A DNA stretch of 55,407 nucleotides from Dichomitus squalens LYAD-421 SS1. Taxonomy: Eukaryota > Basidiomycota > Agaricomycetes > Polyporales > Polyporaceae. Position 1 is the first letter of the stretch. Every line of letters begins with the position of its first letter. Made by a program: the position numbers and the translations under genes. The stretch spans positions 84,273 through 139,679 of the forward strand of contig NW_006766896.1 in the NCBI RefSeq assembly GCF_000275845.1, in the 5' to 3' direction. Below the pieces are notes generated by a model. It did not search any database. It was not told the origin of the DNA and worked only from the letters and a program-made list of their open reading frames with translations. Below are positions 22,201 to 34,144 of this stretch, one piece after another.

Positions 22201-25129
22201 CATAGAATCCACGCACTTACTTGAGAATTTAGTAAGATTCACCTCTATCAAACATGCCGACAGAAGTCGCAGGAGCGCATCAGGATGTCATGCATGAGTC
22301 GAGTATGGTAAGGTCGCAGATCCCATCTGACCCCGATGTTCTCTGAGTGTAATCTAGCAGCAAGTCGTTTCGCTGCGTACATGCGTTTCAACTCGCTCGG
22401 AACGGTAATTCTTCGAGGGTTTGCGTAATCTCCCGCTTCCATGACAATGCAGTATATGTTCGGCACACAGGGTGCGGACTTAGGGGCGGCGAAACGGTCG
22501 CACGCGTGCGGTCCCGGTTCCTGATTGTCTGAGTACAAGCAATACCGTCAGTATCACAGATATTGCTCGCAGCGGTCATGCGGGGGATTTACAAATGGTC
22601 GCTCACTGTTTGGTGCCACGCCGGGTGCGGCTCTGGTTCGACATTGAGATCCGGCATTGCGGGGCGGCATGTGACACCACCCGCCCTAGTGCTGGAAGGC
22701 AGAAATGAAAGTTTGGAACCGTCGACGCAGATCCTGTCTAGTGCGGGGACAGAGTGTAAGTTCCACAGCGCACCTGCTCACATGATCAGTAGACATGACT
22801 GGGGGACTTGCGATCCGTATTGCACTCCAAGACGCGGCCACATGTCAAGGAGAGTTTGCTGGAGCAAAAGGAAACGATGGGTCACAAGACGAGCAAGACT
22901 CGATGGATCGCTGAGCACACCTGCTACCTTAGTTTCTGCCCTTGGCCGCGCCGGCCTGACAGTCCCATGCCGAGGTTACTAGGTCACGCGTCCATGTTCC
23001 GCATCCAAGAGTGGGCTTTGCGAATCGCTTGCTAGGCATGGGCAGAGCTGACGCGGCCTGCGATAAGTGCGCTTGCTTGTTCAGCAGTCTTCAGTCGAAG
23101 GGTACTCAGGTGATCGCGAAGATGGGATCATCGCTTAGGGCGCCACATCTTGCATCTGGTGGGCCATGCTGGAACAGGTGAAAACTGCTCTCGGGTCGTC
23201 CTCCCAGGTCGCCGTCGCTTGTTAGACACGGAACGCCAAGGCGGCAGTTGGCAACTGAATGAAAATATGCCCACCGCCGTACTCGGAAGCTCATAGCCAA
23301 CGGCAAGAGTTCGATATTGGGTAGTCAGGCAGCGTTTCGAGAGGACGAAGCCGCAGGTAGTGGTCTCAATAGAACATCAGATGTCGGGGATCACAGAAAA
23401 GTAGTCCAACAGCAGCAAGACAGGCTCCGAGACGCGGAACACGCTCAATAGAAGGCCGATGTTAGGTTCGGTGTGGGCGTTCGGGACGCTGACGACGTAG
23501 ACGAGATAGGGAGATCGCCGGCCGAGGAATGTAGAAGAGAAAATGTGACCGCAGCGTGTAGGCGACATGAGGCTCAGGCAGCCGGACGCGATATGTATAC
23601 GGACCGTTGAGTCTGACCATCGAGAGTGAGGTTTGATCTACAAGCGCCGAGGATACCCGGACTGCAAACGGAGGTGCTGCATTCTATAGCACGGCGTTCG
23701 GTTCCACACTCGAGTGCAGACAGGAAGACGGTCTGGTGCCCGGTCCGTGATCGCGATCGGAAGGCGTGCTTGCAGCGGAATGCTCGGAATTCGGCGCTGA
23801 ATGAGTAGGTGAGCTCGTACTAGCACCGAATTGTGCTGTTCAATAGCACGCTGCGCAGCCGCAGGGGCGAGGAGGACGTGCGGCAGACAGGAGGATGCCT
23901 ATATCGAGATAAAATGCGAGGCGTACGCGTCGTGGACGATAAGAATTAAGCATCGTCCTGACCCGCGAGCTCAGATCTTCATCGCGCCTTGTGCCTCACG
24001 CCTCGAGGCCTGCGCACGTCGTGGTGTGGAGGCTTCTCCCACGCGCGCTGGGCGCTGTCGCCGGCCTCGAGTCGTAAGGGAACATGCATGTGCTTCGAAG
24101 TCAGCAGCGATCCATCTTCATTGCAGTGAATATCCGCATACCGACCGTTGACGATCAGTGCTAAGCAGATGATCTCGTGCGCAGGACGCGGCATCAGCGA
24201 CTGTGGCGCCACAGTCTCCGGATCTTCAGTGTCACTCATGATATCCTCCTGGTGATTTGGAAGTCGAATAGGAAGTTCAGCAATGCTAGAAGCGAGCAAT
24301 TACCAACAGCAAGGAAGGCCCTACCTCATACCTCAGGGGGAGTCATCATTATGCGGGTCGACCTGCTAGAACACTGCCGGACTGCCGGACCGTATGCCAA
24401 TTCATATGTCCTTTGGCGGCGATTCGAGGTCCACGAAAACATACAAGCCTTAGGAATGTGCATTCCCAGGCTTATACACAGACCCAAACTTGGAGATCAT
24501 ACGCCTCTGGGTATATGGCCGGTACGTTGACCTGGATATTTTGGGCTCTAAAACCCGCATCTGCGATCTGTGACCATTCAGCAAGCAATCAATCTGGAAC
24601 AGCTTGCGCCCCTCACTCATCCCATACAAGTCCAGCACATATCGGTGTACGCGGAGATGTCAGCATGCATGAGGCCACTCAGGGCCGCATAGTCGACATT
24701 GCTTCAAGATGGTATGTGGGAAGCTGGTCTGTAAGCTCGCCTACCGGTATTAGCTTGTCCAACCTGTCCAGCTATAAGGGCCGGCCGCCCTTAGCACAGA
24801 TGAGCCCCGTGATGTACACATATACCCGCCGGTGAGCGGAATAAAAGACTATTGTCGGATGGTCATCTGATACTGATGTCACCACCTCCTCCACCACCGT
24901 ACATGGGAATAGTAAGTGGATGAATTCCCAAGCCTCTGGCCAACCTTCCTCCCCGAGTCACAAGGCCCACAACCGTTTCATGAAACAAAGCAGCGTACCG
25001 TGCTCCGTCGATTGGGTACCGCAGGTCAAGGTAATTGCCCGAGAATGTATGCAGCTGGGGCCACCCGGCTTGTTAGATGAAGCAGGAAGTTGGAAAGCCA
25101 AGGGTAACATGTATATACGAATCATCGTG
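19280..25129. other. About 5.8 kb without a recognised gene
   Basis: The first part (to about 20300) is strongly pyrimidine-rich on the plus strand and probably contains the 3' UTR of the GATA gene. From 20300 to 25100 only short frames occur. A frame at 20983-21456 (+) and one at 23979-24299 (-, with SSIAELPIRLPNHQ) are the least random, but neither has a recognisable domain or a splice partner I trust. No RNA gene seen. Confidence 0.4.
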
Positions 25130-25414
25130 ACGGCTAGAGGGGAGGAGCGCCGCCGCCGCGGGGCGCGGAGAGTCGGTCGCTCACCGGCGCTTACAATGTT
25201 CTCTCTTGCCCATCCGCCACTACCGCTCTCCCTGATGGATAAAACCCCGATGCGCCATAAGTCACGAACAGCGTAGGAAAAAGCCTTCAGGATCCTCCGT
25301 GGTAGAATACCACGCCTGTGGAAGGCCCATACAACCATCTCCTTGCAGTGATGCAGACAGCAAGGCAACAGGGCCAGCAACGCATCATGGTGAGCATATG
25401 CCGTTCAATATGTT

Positions 25415-25457
25415 GGAGAGTGCGTTTCGGGAGAGTGCGTGTCGGGAGAGTGCGAAT
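25415..25457 (+). repeat. Small tandem repeat, 15-nt unit x3
   Basis: GGAGAGTGCGTTTCG, GGAGAGTGCGTGTCG, then GGAGAGTGCGAAT. Copy B of the duplication (near 50339) has about one unit fewer, so the array has changed length since duplication. Confidence 0.7.
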
Positions 25458-26238
25458 GTCATGAAGGTACGCATTGTTGGCATTCGGGTATTGCGCAAGC
25501 CATACCATACAGTCCGGGTTTGCGACTTGCACACCCTACATGCGCTTCTCTCTGTCATGCATGCCCATCGACGCTGTATCTCATTCTCGTGAAACTCCGA
25601 ACAGCTGACTTCTGGTGTTAACGCGGACGCCTCGGTGGCGGAGTTATGCCTCTCAAAGCTACAACGAGGCCGGGCATTCATCGTCGACTCACAGCGCGAC
25701 GCGCAAAGTGAGCCGATGATTGCCTGTCCGGACAAACGGAAGGGCTTATACACATCTACCGGATAGACGGGATCGTTGAACACATGTCATTCTACTCTAT
25801 TCGCAAGTGCGCGCTGGTATAACGTAGCTCGAACGCGCCAGCGGAAGCGGCCTTACGCCATAAGGCATGACGACAGTCTGTACTCCCGAGTCCCCCACCT
25901 AACTCCATCGCAGACGGGCTTCGCGAAGTGCTGCCTACAAGCCGACGATGGCGTGGAGGTACTGTACATACCCGACGACCTTGCGCGGGACTGTTATGCA
26001 ACCATCTGCCCTGATATGATGAACGCGTCTGATGAATGCTACGCAGGATCTTGGAGCAGGCTTACGGTCATGACGCAACATGATGATGGACATCTTCTCT
26101 AGCAGCTCATGACCTGCACCGGGACTTCGCGCGGACCCGCAGATAGCACGCGCTCCCCGCTTCGGAAGCAGCAAGAAGTAACTCAATACACGTACGATCA
26201 GTCATATGCCTGAGGCATGACGCCGTTCGTAGCCTACA

Positions 26239-26243
26239 TATAA
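26239..26243 (+). promoter_or_regulatory. TATA-like box of the intact GH78-like gene
   Basis: CTACATATAACG lies about 55-60 nt before the ATG at 26298. The left-edge paralogue has the same CTACATATA at a similar distance. Confidence 0.5.
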
Positions 26244-26297
26244 CGTGACGGCGTTGGAGTCAACGACAATCGCAGCTCGCCTTTCGCAAGGGTCAGT

Positions 26298-28470
26298 ATG
26301 CGTGTACTGCCACAAATTCTCTTCTTCGCGGCGGCGGCGTCAGCTGCCGTGCCCTACCAGCAGTACATCCTCGCCCCTCCCTCGCGGACTCTCAGACCCA
26401 TCGCTGTCCGTCTCGAGAACGGGACGCTATCCACCGGAGCTGCTCTGCTGGATAACCAGACGTCTCCCGGGCAAAATCTCACCCTCCCCACTTTCAACTC
26501 CACAGTGACATACGACTTTGGCAAGAACATCGCGGGCTGGGTCAACTTCAACACGACCTCAAGCGACGGAGCTATCGGCTTTACGTTCACCGAAAGCTCC
26601 TTGTGGATTTCCTCGGAAGCATGCGACGCCTCGGGGGGCTCGGAACTGGACGCGCCTCTGGTGTTCAACATAACAAGCGCAGGCCACTATGCAGCGCCCA
26701 CTGAGAAGGAGCGTGGCGCGTTCCGCTATCTCACGGTCGTCAACCTCGGTTCGGACCAGCTCTCTATAGACGACCTTTGGGTGCATTTTACGGCGATGCC
26801 TCATTGGGAAGACGATGCCTTGGGAAACTATACGGGTTGGTTCCACTCTAATGACGAGAAGCTGAACCGGTGCGTGCCGTCCCGCTGCGGTGTCCCATCT
26901 CAGCTGAAAATCCTTTCAGGGTGTGGTACGCCGGTGAGGATGCTATATATCCTACGCTGCAATCACTATTGACGATCGCGCAGGAGCATACACCGATCAG
27001 CTGGTCACAATCGATCCGACGCGTGGCAACGCTGTCATATACCCCGCCAGCACCAGTAGCGGTTCGTCGGCCGACGGTTTCAACTGGTATCTCAACACGA
27101 CCATCACGAATGGGACGTCGACTGTCACCGACGGCGCGAAACGAGACAGACTGGTGTGGAGCGGCGACATGTCGATCGCGGTCCCCGGTATCGCAGTCAC
27201 GACGTTCGACCTCATCTCAGTGCAAAACGCCCTTGACTCGCTCTACAGCCTCCAAAATCCCGATGGGATGCTCCCGTATGCGGGAATCCCCTTCAACGAC
27301 GCCGGAACGGTGTCCTTCACCTACCACCTGTACGCGCTCATCGGCGTGGGGAACTTCTTCCACTACGGCGGGGACCGGTCGTACCTGGACGGGAAGTGGG
27401 CCCAGTGGAAGGCAGGCATGGAATGGGCCACGGCGCAGATCGACGGCACGGGCCTCGCGAACGTCACCTCGTCCGCCGACTGGCTGCGGTTCGGCATGGG
27501 CGGGCACAACATCGAAGCGAACTCCATCCTGTTCTACACCCTCAATCTCGGCGTCGCCCTCGCGCAGAACCAAAACGACTCCGCAACGGCCGATCTCTGG
27601 GCGCAGCTCGCGGCGGGGATCCAGGCGGCCGCGATCCCTCTGTTGTGGCAGCCAGATGTGGGGCTGTTCAGGGACAACGAGACGACGACGCTCGCGCCAC
27701 AGGACGGAAATTCATGGGCAGTGAAGTCAGGACTCGTCACGAACGCGTCGCAGGTGGTGCAGATCTCGAACGCGCTGCAGGGGCGGTGGGGCCAGTATGG
27801 GGCGCCTGCACCGGAGGCGGCGGACGCGGTGTCCCCTTTCATCTCTGGGTTCGAGCTGGAGACGCACTTTGCGGCGAACCGGACGACGGCGGCGCTCACC
27901 CTGATTCGAAATATGTGGGCGGACTTCATGCTTGACGATGCGCGGATGACGAACAGCACGTTCATCGAGGGGTACTCTACGAGCGGAGAGCTGCACTATG
28001 CGCCTTACGGGGACGAGGATGCTCGGATCTCGCTAGCGCATGGGTGGGGAACGGGGCCTACGAGCTCACTCATGGTCAGCGATCGAGCTTTCGCCTGATT
28101 GCGTTACTGAAGAACGATGGAATTCGTGCAGACGTATGTCGGTGGCATCCAGCTTGTGGGCGCGGCGGGAGCTACGTGGGCGATCGTGCCTCAGGTGGGC
28201 GACTTGACGCACGTCGATGCCGGGTTCTTGACCACTCTCGGTCGCTTCTCGTCGAAGTGGTTCACGGACGGATCTGTCTTTCGGCTCGAGATCAGCACGC
28301 CGAAGGGGACGACGGGCACTGTCGGTATACCCTTCCCGGGCAACCGTACGACAGCTACCCTGATCCGCGCAGATCGACCAGGCGTACGCGTGACCGCGGA
28401 CGACTTGGGGAGGTATTGGATAACGGACCTGGCTGGCGGAGATCATCAGTTCGTTGTGGTTGGGTGGTGA
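26298..28470 (+). CDS. GH78-like secreted glycosidase (alpha-L-rhamnosidase family), 671 aa, intact
   Basis: Probable extracellular six-hairpin glycosidase related to alpha-L-rhamnosidases, acting on plant polysaccharide side chains or glycosides. Exons: 26298-26869, 26920-26933 (14 nt), 26984-28074, 28132-28470, totalling 2016 nt. Signal peptide at 1 to about 19 (MRVLPQILFFAAAASAAVP). N-terminal beta-type region (YDFGKNIAGWVNF), then the helical catalytic barrel with TDGAKRDRLVWSGDM, SFTYHLYALIGVG, SSADWLRFGMGGHN (around residue 360) and AHGWGTGPTS, then a C-terminal beta domain ending VVVGW. The last intron (28075-28131) is 57 nt with an in-frame TGA, so an unspliced reading looks like two separate genes; splicing joins PTSSLM to TYVGG. 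Several N-glycosylation sequons fit secretion. Same intron layout as 1-924. The duplicate at 51009-51941 is broken. Exact substrate not determinable. Confidence 0.85.
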
Positions 28471-28676
28471 AATCCGTATCCATTCTGAGTCGATGATGTC
28501 CATGGAGTGGCTCAAAATCCAAATTCTAGCATCACAAAGAAATGTCATTCTCCACTTGGCTGTTATCGAGCCCTCTTGCAGGCCTCCGGTCCTGGTACTT
28601 ACCGTATGCCCTCCGGTAAGCTGACCCGGAACTGATGGGCGTTGACATGGCGATTGAATTGTGACTTCGCGACTTT

Positions 28677-29041
28677 GTCTTGACTGACTACTTTACAACG
28701 CCGGGCCCATGCAGGCCCTCCTTGTACTCATTCTGCTAATTTTACCTCTCCCATTTGAGAACCCAGGATGTAGCGCCGAGGAGTCCGGTATGAAAGCGAA
28801 GTCAAACACGTGCTGCATATTTTGCAAACGTTTGCAGACGTGACTATGTGCGTCGTCATATGCCTGAAGGCACGCTACCTTGATACACTCCTTTTTAGGG
28901 ACGACAATTAGTACAGCTAGTGCCAATGTGCCAATGTGAATCTTCCATTCCGCATGGGACCGTGGGCGACATTCCCGTATCCTCCCCCCCGTCTTGACCG
29001 CTCATTGAGACGCCAAATGTCAAGACAATAGGGTCCGTCTT
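28677..29041. other. 360-nt extra segment bounded by GTCTT repeats (copy A only)
   Basis: Copy A has 360 nt between GTCTT at 28677-28681 and GTCTT at 29037-29041, where copy B has a single GTCTT (52148-52152). No terminal inverted repeats or coding frame of note. It is either an insertion with a 5-bp target duplication in A or a microhomology deletion in B. Confidence 0.7.
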
Positions 29042-29178
29042 TCTCACTGTGATCTACTGAACTGCGGCCCTCACATGTATAATCAGACGCTCGCAAGTCG
29101 GAGCCCAACCTCCGGCTACGAGATAACATAGACCGTGCGTATACATTCCCAGGCCCCGAGTCTGTCCTCGATTCCGCC

Positions 29179-30986
29179 ATGACCACTGCTACGCGTCGCT
29201 CGTTGACCGACGTCCCGGACATCCTCTATAATGTATTTTCCCACTTCGACGTGCACGCCGTCTGGTACGACGATAACAGATCTGCCGCACTCTAAGATTC
29301 TCGTCGATCCCTGGCGATGGCCGCGAGGACTTGTCGGGCCTTCACTAATCCAGCTCTGAAGATGCTTTGGAGCAGCCTTCCTGATGACCAGCCTCTTGCC
29401 GATCTCCTTTGTACTCTTGGAATGGCGACGAGAGAACGAGGCTCGGACGATCAGTCATGCCATGACGAGGACAAACCCCAACGATATGTGCTGCCCACAG
29501 ACGATGTTGGAGGATACCCGGTTTTCGGAGCTATAGAGGCATATGAGCAGCGCTGGAAACGGTCGAGAAATTATGATGTCAGATATGTGCGTGTCGTGGG
29601 CCTGCAAAACATGGTACATACTCACTCACACTTGCCTAGTCCATCTCCATCCCCGGTAACCCCCGAACACACGTCCATTGGGCTCGCTTCGTCCAGTATG
29701 CATCCCGCGTCCGTGCCGTCGCGCTCTTCATCTTTGACGGTCCCAAATGGTCAAGGCTCTGGGATGAGTTACAGCATGCAACAGGCGGTATCACGATACT
29801 GCCGATGCTCGACACTGTCACATTCTGCGAGATCGGACCCAGGCGAGCTCTGACACCCGGAATCTTTGCTCTCATTCCCCCTTCTGTTGGCAAACTCCGC
29901 CTTCCGTTGCCCCCTTCACGCCTTGATCCATCCATGATACGATCATACTTCCCCCAGATTCGCCACATGGACGTGCAGCCCGAGTGTGGCGTTGAAGACC
30001 TCCGGATGCTGGCTGGGTTTCCTACATTGCGGTGCCTCTCCATCTCGGTATCCTTTGCCGTTCCTTCTCCGAACCTCACCCTTCCAGTTTTGGGGACACT
30101 GGTGATGGAAGGTTCGTGGCCGAACCTTACTACGCTGCTCAACAGCGCGCATCTTCCGTCGCTACACACGCTCTCGGTAACAGGTTGGGAAGGTGAAGAT
30201 AACGCTTCCAAGCTCGCCATGGATGCCATACAGTGTTTGCACGCCATCTCCCGCTACAAGTCCATCACCAATCTGTCGATATACACAACATATACCCCTC
30301 AGTACGAATACGGCTGCGTCGAGGATGATATTCCGGAGGTGCAGGGTACCTCCCACGGGAGCCTCCTGGACACTATGCGCCCTTTGCTTTCCCTCCGTTC
30401 CCTCCGATATCTCGCGACCAGGCTCCCAGACTACCTGGTGGGGACCGAATCCGACCTCTCCTTGATGGCAGATGCGTGGCCTGACCTCGTCGAACTCCAC
30501 CTTGTCATCTGGGTATATCAAGGTTGGAGCAGAGCCTATACTCCGCGCCCAGAGCGTCCGTACGGCGGTCGGCTGGAGGGCATCGCGCATTTCGCGCGCA
30601 AGTGCCCCCGGCTCCGTGTTCTACATCTCCCCGCGATGGAACTAGCGGAGGAGTCTCTTGGAGCTGTCGAGTTCCCCAGCGAGACTCATAGCCTATGCAC
30701 GCTCGTCATCGAGAAGGTGCTGTTCCCCCATGGAAGGGCGGACCTGGCGGGGCAGATTTCGGAACTCGTCCGACGTGTCTTTCCTCGGGTCGCGTCCGCA
30801 TTTGAACAAGATCAGATCAGATTCGGAAAGGAGGAGTTCTATTTTTCCGAGGACGATGACTCCGACCCTGGGGAGGAGGAGGGGAAGGAGGAGGAACAGG
30901 AGACTTGGGGCTTCGTGAAAGGTGCTTCTGGTCGATGTGATGATTGTACTAAGCATATGTGGCTTAGATGGAGAGTCGCCTGGTGA
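29179..30986 (+). pseudogene. F-box/LRR-like protein gene, copy A, broken by one nonsense codon
   Basis: Orthologous duplicate of the intact gene at 52285-54087. Exons 29179-29586 and 29640-30986 with the same intron position; the remaining frame is open and would give 584 aa. Codon 39, TAC (Tyr) in copy B, is TAA here (29293-29295), within the F-box-like N-terminal domain. The rest of the protein (LRR-like core, e.g. MRPLLSLRSLRYL and HFARKCPRLRVLHLP, then an acidic tail) is well preserved, so the break is recent, or translation restarts at the in-frame ATG at 29317 giving a protein without an F-box. The promoter also differs: CTATAAGG of copy B is CTACGAGA here. F-box proteins act as substrate adaptors of SCF ubiquitin ligases; the family role is known, the target is not. 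Confidence 0.8.
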
Positions 30987-31636
30987 CGTATGGTCGATAT
31001 ATGCCGTCTAGAGAAGCAGGCCCTTAAACAGAAAGAAACGCGGAACGTCGTTGACCTTCTCATACTACTGCACCAGCGATCTATCGATGTTCATATGTCA
31101 ATACATGGGAACGCTGGCGAGCACAAGGAGCTCTCGGACTTATTTATTAGAGGAAAGTTGAACAATCATGAAGCCAGTCAATGTCTTCGTTCGCAAGGGC
31201 CACTCGCATGTAGCGCCAGCATTTGCTTACATGCTTACATAATATTGCGGGCCTGGCGCAATCCTCTTTCTCCCGACCAAGCTCCTCCGAGACGGGGTCG
31301 CCTGACGGGCATTCACATGTGGACTTCGCCTCTTCGAGTCATTGCTCTGCTAACCAGGAGCGACACAGGTTTAGCCTGCCTCATGGAACCAACCACATCG
31401 CAGCCTTGAGGCTCAATGAATCGAGTCCTCCCTCATGAGATCCAGTGCGCGATGCGCCTGCCATGCTAAGCCCTTCCAATATGCCTAGATCGAATCGTAA
31501 TCCACCCAGTTCGTCTCGTGTTGCTATCAGTGAGTGTTCTCCTGCAGGCAGCCACTGGCACCCAGCGGCTTGCTAAACAGCTCTCGCTTCATGTGTGTGC
31601 TAGAAGAGTCTTGAATATCAAATCACAACAGCAGGC

Positions 31637-32096
31637 TGCGGCCCTGGGTCCAGCGGTCCTACGGAACACTCGGGCCGCAGCGCTCCATAGAACGACTTTT
31701 GCTGTGCGTGTACCGTTCTGCCTCATCCCCCCCATCAGGATGGTCACTGCTACATTGTGCTCCTTAGCTCACACTCCAGACATCCTCTATCGCATCTTTT
31801 CCTACTTCGACGCTGATGACCTGGAGCGTCAGTACCTCCCGGGCGATGTTTACGAGTCTCGTCGATCCCTCGTCTTTGCCGCAAGGACTTGCCGGGCATT
31901 CGCTGACCCAGCTCTGCGAGTGCTGTGGAGTAGCCTGCCTGACGACCAGCCTCTCGCAGACCTCCTTTGCATCCTTGGGATTGCCGCTCGAGAGCGCAGC
32001 CTAGATAATCAGGGTCTCAGTGATGGGAATCCTAGACGTTACCCCTTGCCGAATCAATATGGCGGATTTGGCTTGTATATTCCTGACCATACCTAC
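31637..32096 (+). repeat. 460-nt repeat left of N gap 2 (probable assembly duplicate; start of an F-box gene)
   Basis: Matches 32302-32761 apart from a CAG/CACG difference near 31650 and a C-homopolymer of 7 versus 6 near 31730. It contains the start (ATG 31740) of the F-box gene whose complete version begins at 32405, and it stops exactly at the Ns. Most likely an unmerged contig end with homopolymer errors, not a second gene. Confidence 0.85.
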
Positions 32097-32301
32097 NNNN
32101 NNNNNNNNNNNNNNNNNNNNNNNNNNNNNNNNNNNNNNNNNNNNNNNNNNNNNNNNNNNNNNNNNNNNNNNNNNNNNNNNNNNNNNNNNNNNNNNNNNNN
32201 NNNNNNNNNNNNNNNNNNNNNNNNNNNNNNNNNNNNNNNNNNNNNNNNNNNNNNNNNNNNNNNNNNNNNNNNNNNNNNNNNNNNNNNNNNNNNNNNNNNN
32301 N
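32097..32301. other. Assembly gap 2 (205 N)
   Basis: Run of N with the same 460-nt sequence on both sides. Confidence 0.95.
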
Positions 32302-32761
32302 TGCGGCCCTGGGTCCACGCGGTCCTACGGAACACTCGGGCCGCAGCGCTCCATAGAACGACTTTTGCTGTGCGTGTACCGTTCTGCCTCATCCCCCCAT
32401 CAGGATGGTCACTGCTACATTGTGCTCCTTAGCTCACACTCCAGACATCCTCTATCGCATCTTTTCCTACTTCGACGCTGATGACCTGGAGCGTCAGTAC
32501 CTCCCGGGCGATGTTTACGAGTCTCGTCGATCCCTCGTCTTTGCCGCAAGGACTTGCCGGGCATTCGCTGACCCAGCTCTGCGAGTGCTGTGGAGTAGCC
32601 TGCCTGACGACCAGCCTCTCGCAGACCTCCTTTGCATCCTTGGGATTGCCGCTCGAGAGCGCAGCCTAGATAATCAGGGTCTCAGTGATGGGAATCCTAG
32701 ACGTTACCCCTTGCCGAATCAATATGGCGGATTTGGCTTGTATATTCCTGACCATACCTAC
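32302..32761 (+). repeat. 460-nt repeat right of N gap 2
   Basis: Partner of 31637-32096; continues without a break into the complete F-box gene. Confidence 0.85.
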
Positions 32762-34144
32762 GAGCCACGGTGGAGACAGTCGAGGGGGTACGATGTCAGA
32801 TACGTCAGTGATCTACTGGTCATATCGCGTCAGGCTTGTTCCTAATCGGTCCGAACTCAGTTCTTCCTGCACGGTGGGGATCCTCGTCGACTTCCTCAAT
32901 GGACTCGGTTCCAACAATACGCATCATATGTTCGTGCGATCACTCTCTTCGCTTTTGATGGTCCGAGGTGGTCCAAGCTATGGGAAAAGCTGCGATCGTC
33001 TATCGATGGCGCTCCAATCTTACCCGGACTATCCTCAGTGTCCTTCTGCTGTTTCTCGTCCCGCGAGATTACTCAAGGCATCTTCGCCCTCATTTCTCCT
33101 TCGGTACGCAAGCTCGACTTCGCAATCCCTAGCTACTCTTGGCCCGAGTCTGATGAGAAGGCGCGTCGCGTGTTCTCGAAGGCATTCCGCGCCGGACCCG
33201 GGATCACGACACTCCGTCTCGCATTACCACCTTCTACCCTTGGCCCGTCGCTTTTGAGGAATCACTGCTCCTACCTCCGCCATCTTCAAGTCACACCTCG
33301 TGTCAATGTCGATGACCTCCGCCTGCTGGATGATCTTCATGCCCTTGAGCACCTGTCCATCTCATTATCCTCTGGTTTGCGCCCTCTCCACCTGACACTG
33401 CCCTCCCTCGTCACATTGGTCATAGCGGGGCACTGGAAAGATATGTGCATTCTCCTTGACACAATGCGTCTCCCCTCGATGCAGATGCTTTCCATGACGG
33501 GCTGGGAGGGCGCACAAGGCGAAGCGGACGTGTCAGCTACCGAGCTCGTCACCGGTGCGATCCAGTGTTTTTCGGCAATTTCCACCTGGTACCCGTCTAT
33601 AACGAGTCTTTGCGTAAACTCGACGCACACTCCCGTAGAGCCGCGGGGCTGCGTCGTGCCTTACCTCCCGCAGGTGGTGGCCCCGTTCAACGGGCGTCTT
33701 ATCGACACCATCCGTCCCTTGCTGGCCCTCCGCGCGCTTCGCTACATTGCAATCCGACTCCCGAGTTACTTCGGTGTGGTAGCAACAGCATCTGACGGGG
33801 CGTTGATGGCGGACGCGTGGCGCAACCTCGAGGAGCTCCATCTGGACGTGCGGAGGTACAGCTACGGCCTCAGGATGTACGATCCCCGCCCCTGTGGGAT
33901 CCCGCAGGAAGGAATTGCGCACTTCGCTCGCAAGTGCCCGCGGCTTCGTGTGCTCCGTCTCCCCGGAATGGAGATGGAAATAGCAAAGGGGTCCCGTGCG
34001 GCAGGGAGGTCTGCGAGCCAGCCTCGCGGCGGCGTGCGGAGACCTATCATGCCGAAATTATGGTCCAGACTGCCATGGAGGACGTGGCGAAGCAAATTCC
34101 GAAGCCTGTGGGAGGGCCATTTCCGAACGCGGCATGTGTCTTGA
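32405..34144 (+). CDS. F-box/LRR-like protein, paralogue C, C-terminus probably frameshifted
   Basis: Paralogue of the genes at 29179 and 52285. Exons 32405-32803 and 32861-34144 (intron 57 nt, phase 0, same position as the paralogues) give 560 aa. The F-box-like domain (TPDILYRIFSYFD) is followed by an arginine/tryptophan segment (PQWTRFQQYASYVRAITLF) and LRR-like repeats up to HFARKCPRLRVLRLPGME. After about 33975 this frame becomes Arg/Ser/Trp-rich and unlike the family, while another frame reads on more naturally (ETYHAEIMVQTAMEDVAKQI...) to 34359. A single-base frameshift near 33985-33995, real or a sequencing error, would explain this. Expected role: adaptor that presents substrates to an SCF ubiquitin ligase. 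Confidence 0.7.

Larger units (their letters stand above)
25130..31202 (+). repeat. Segmental duplication, copy A (GH78 + F-box block)
   Basis: Collinear with 50065-54302. Alignable parts include the leader (25180-26195), the 3' half of the GH78 gene, the spacer, the whole F-box gene and its 3' flank. Copy B lacks two pieces present here: about 1.31 kb (26196-27509) and 360 nt (28682-29041). Confidence 0.85.

Noticed and set aside
23979..24299. Possible decayed membrane-protein gene on the minus strand
   Set aside because: A few hydrophobic stretches only; frames are broken and no DUF6533 block could be aligned.
28117..28470. Separate small gene beginning MEFVQTYVGG
   Set aside because: The ATG lies inside the last intron of the GH78-like gene; the frame is its final exon.
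31740..32096. Separate truncated F-box gene left of gap 2
   Set aside because: Its sequence matches the start of the gene at 32405 and ends at the Ns, so it was treated as an assembly duplicate.
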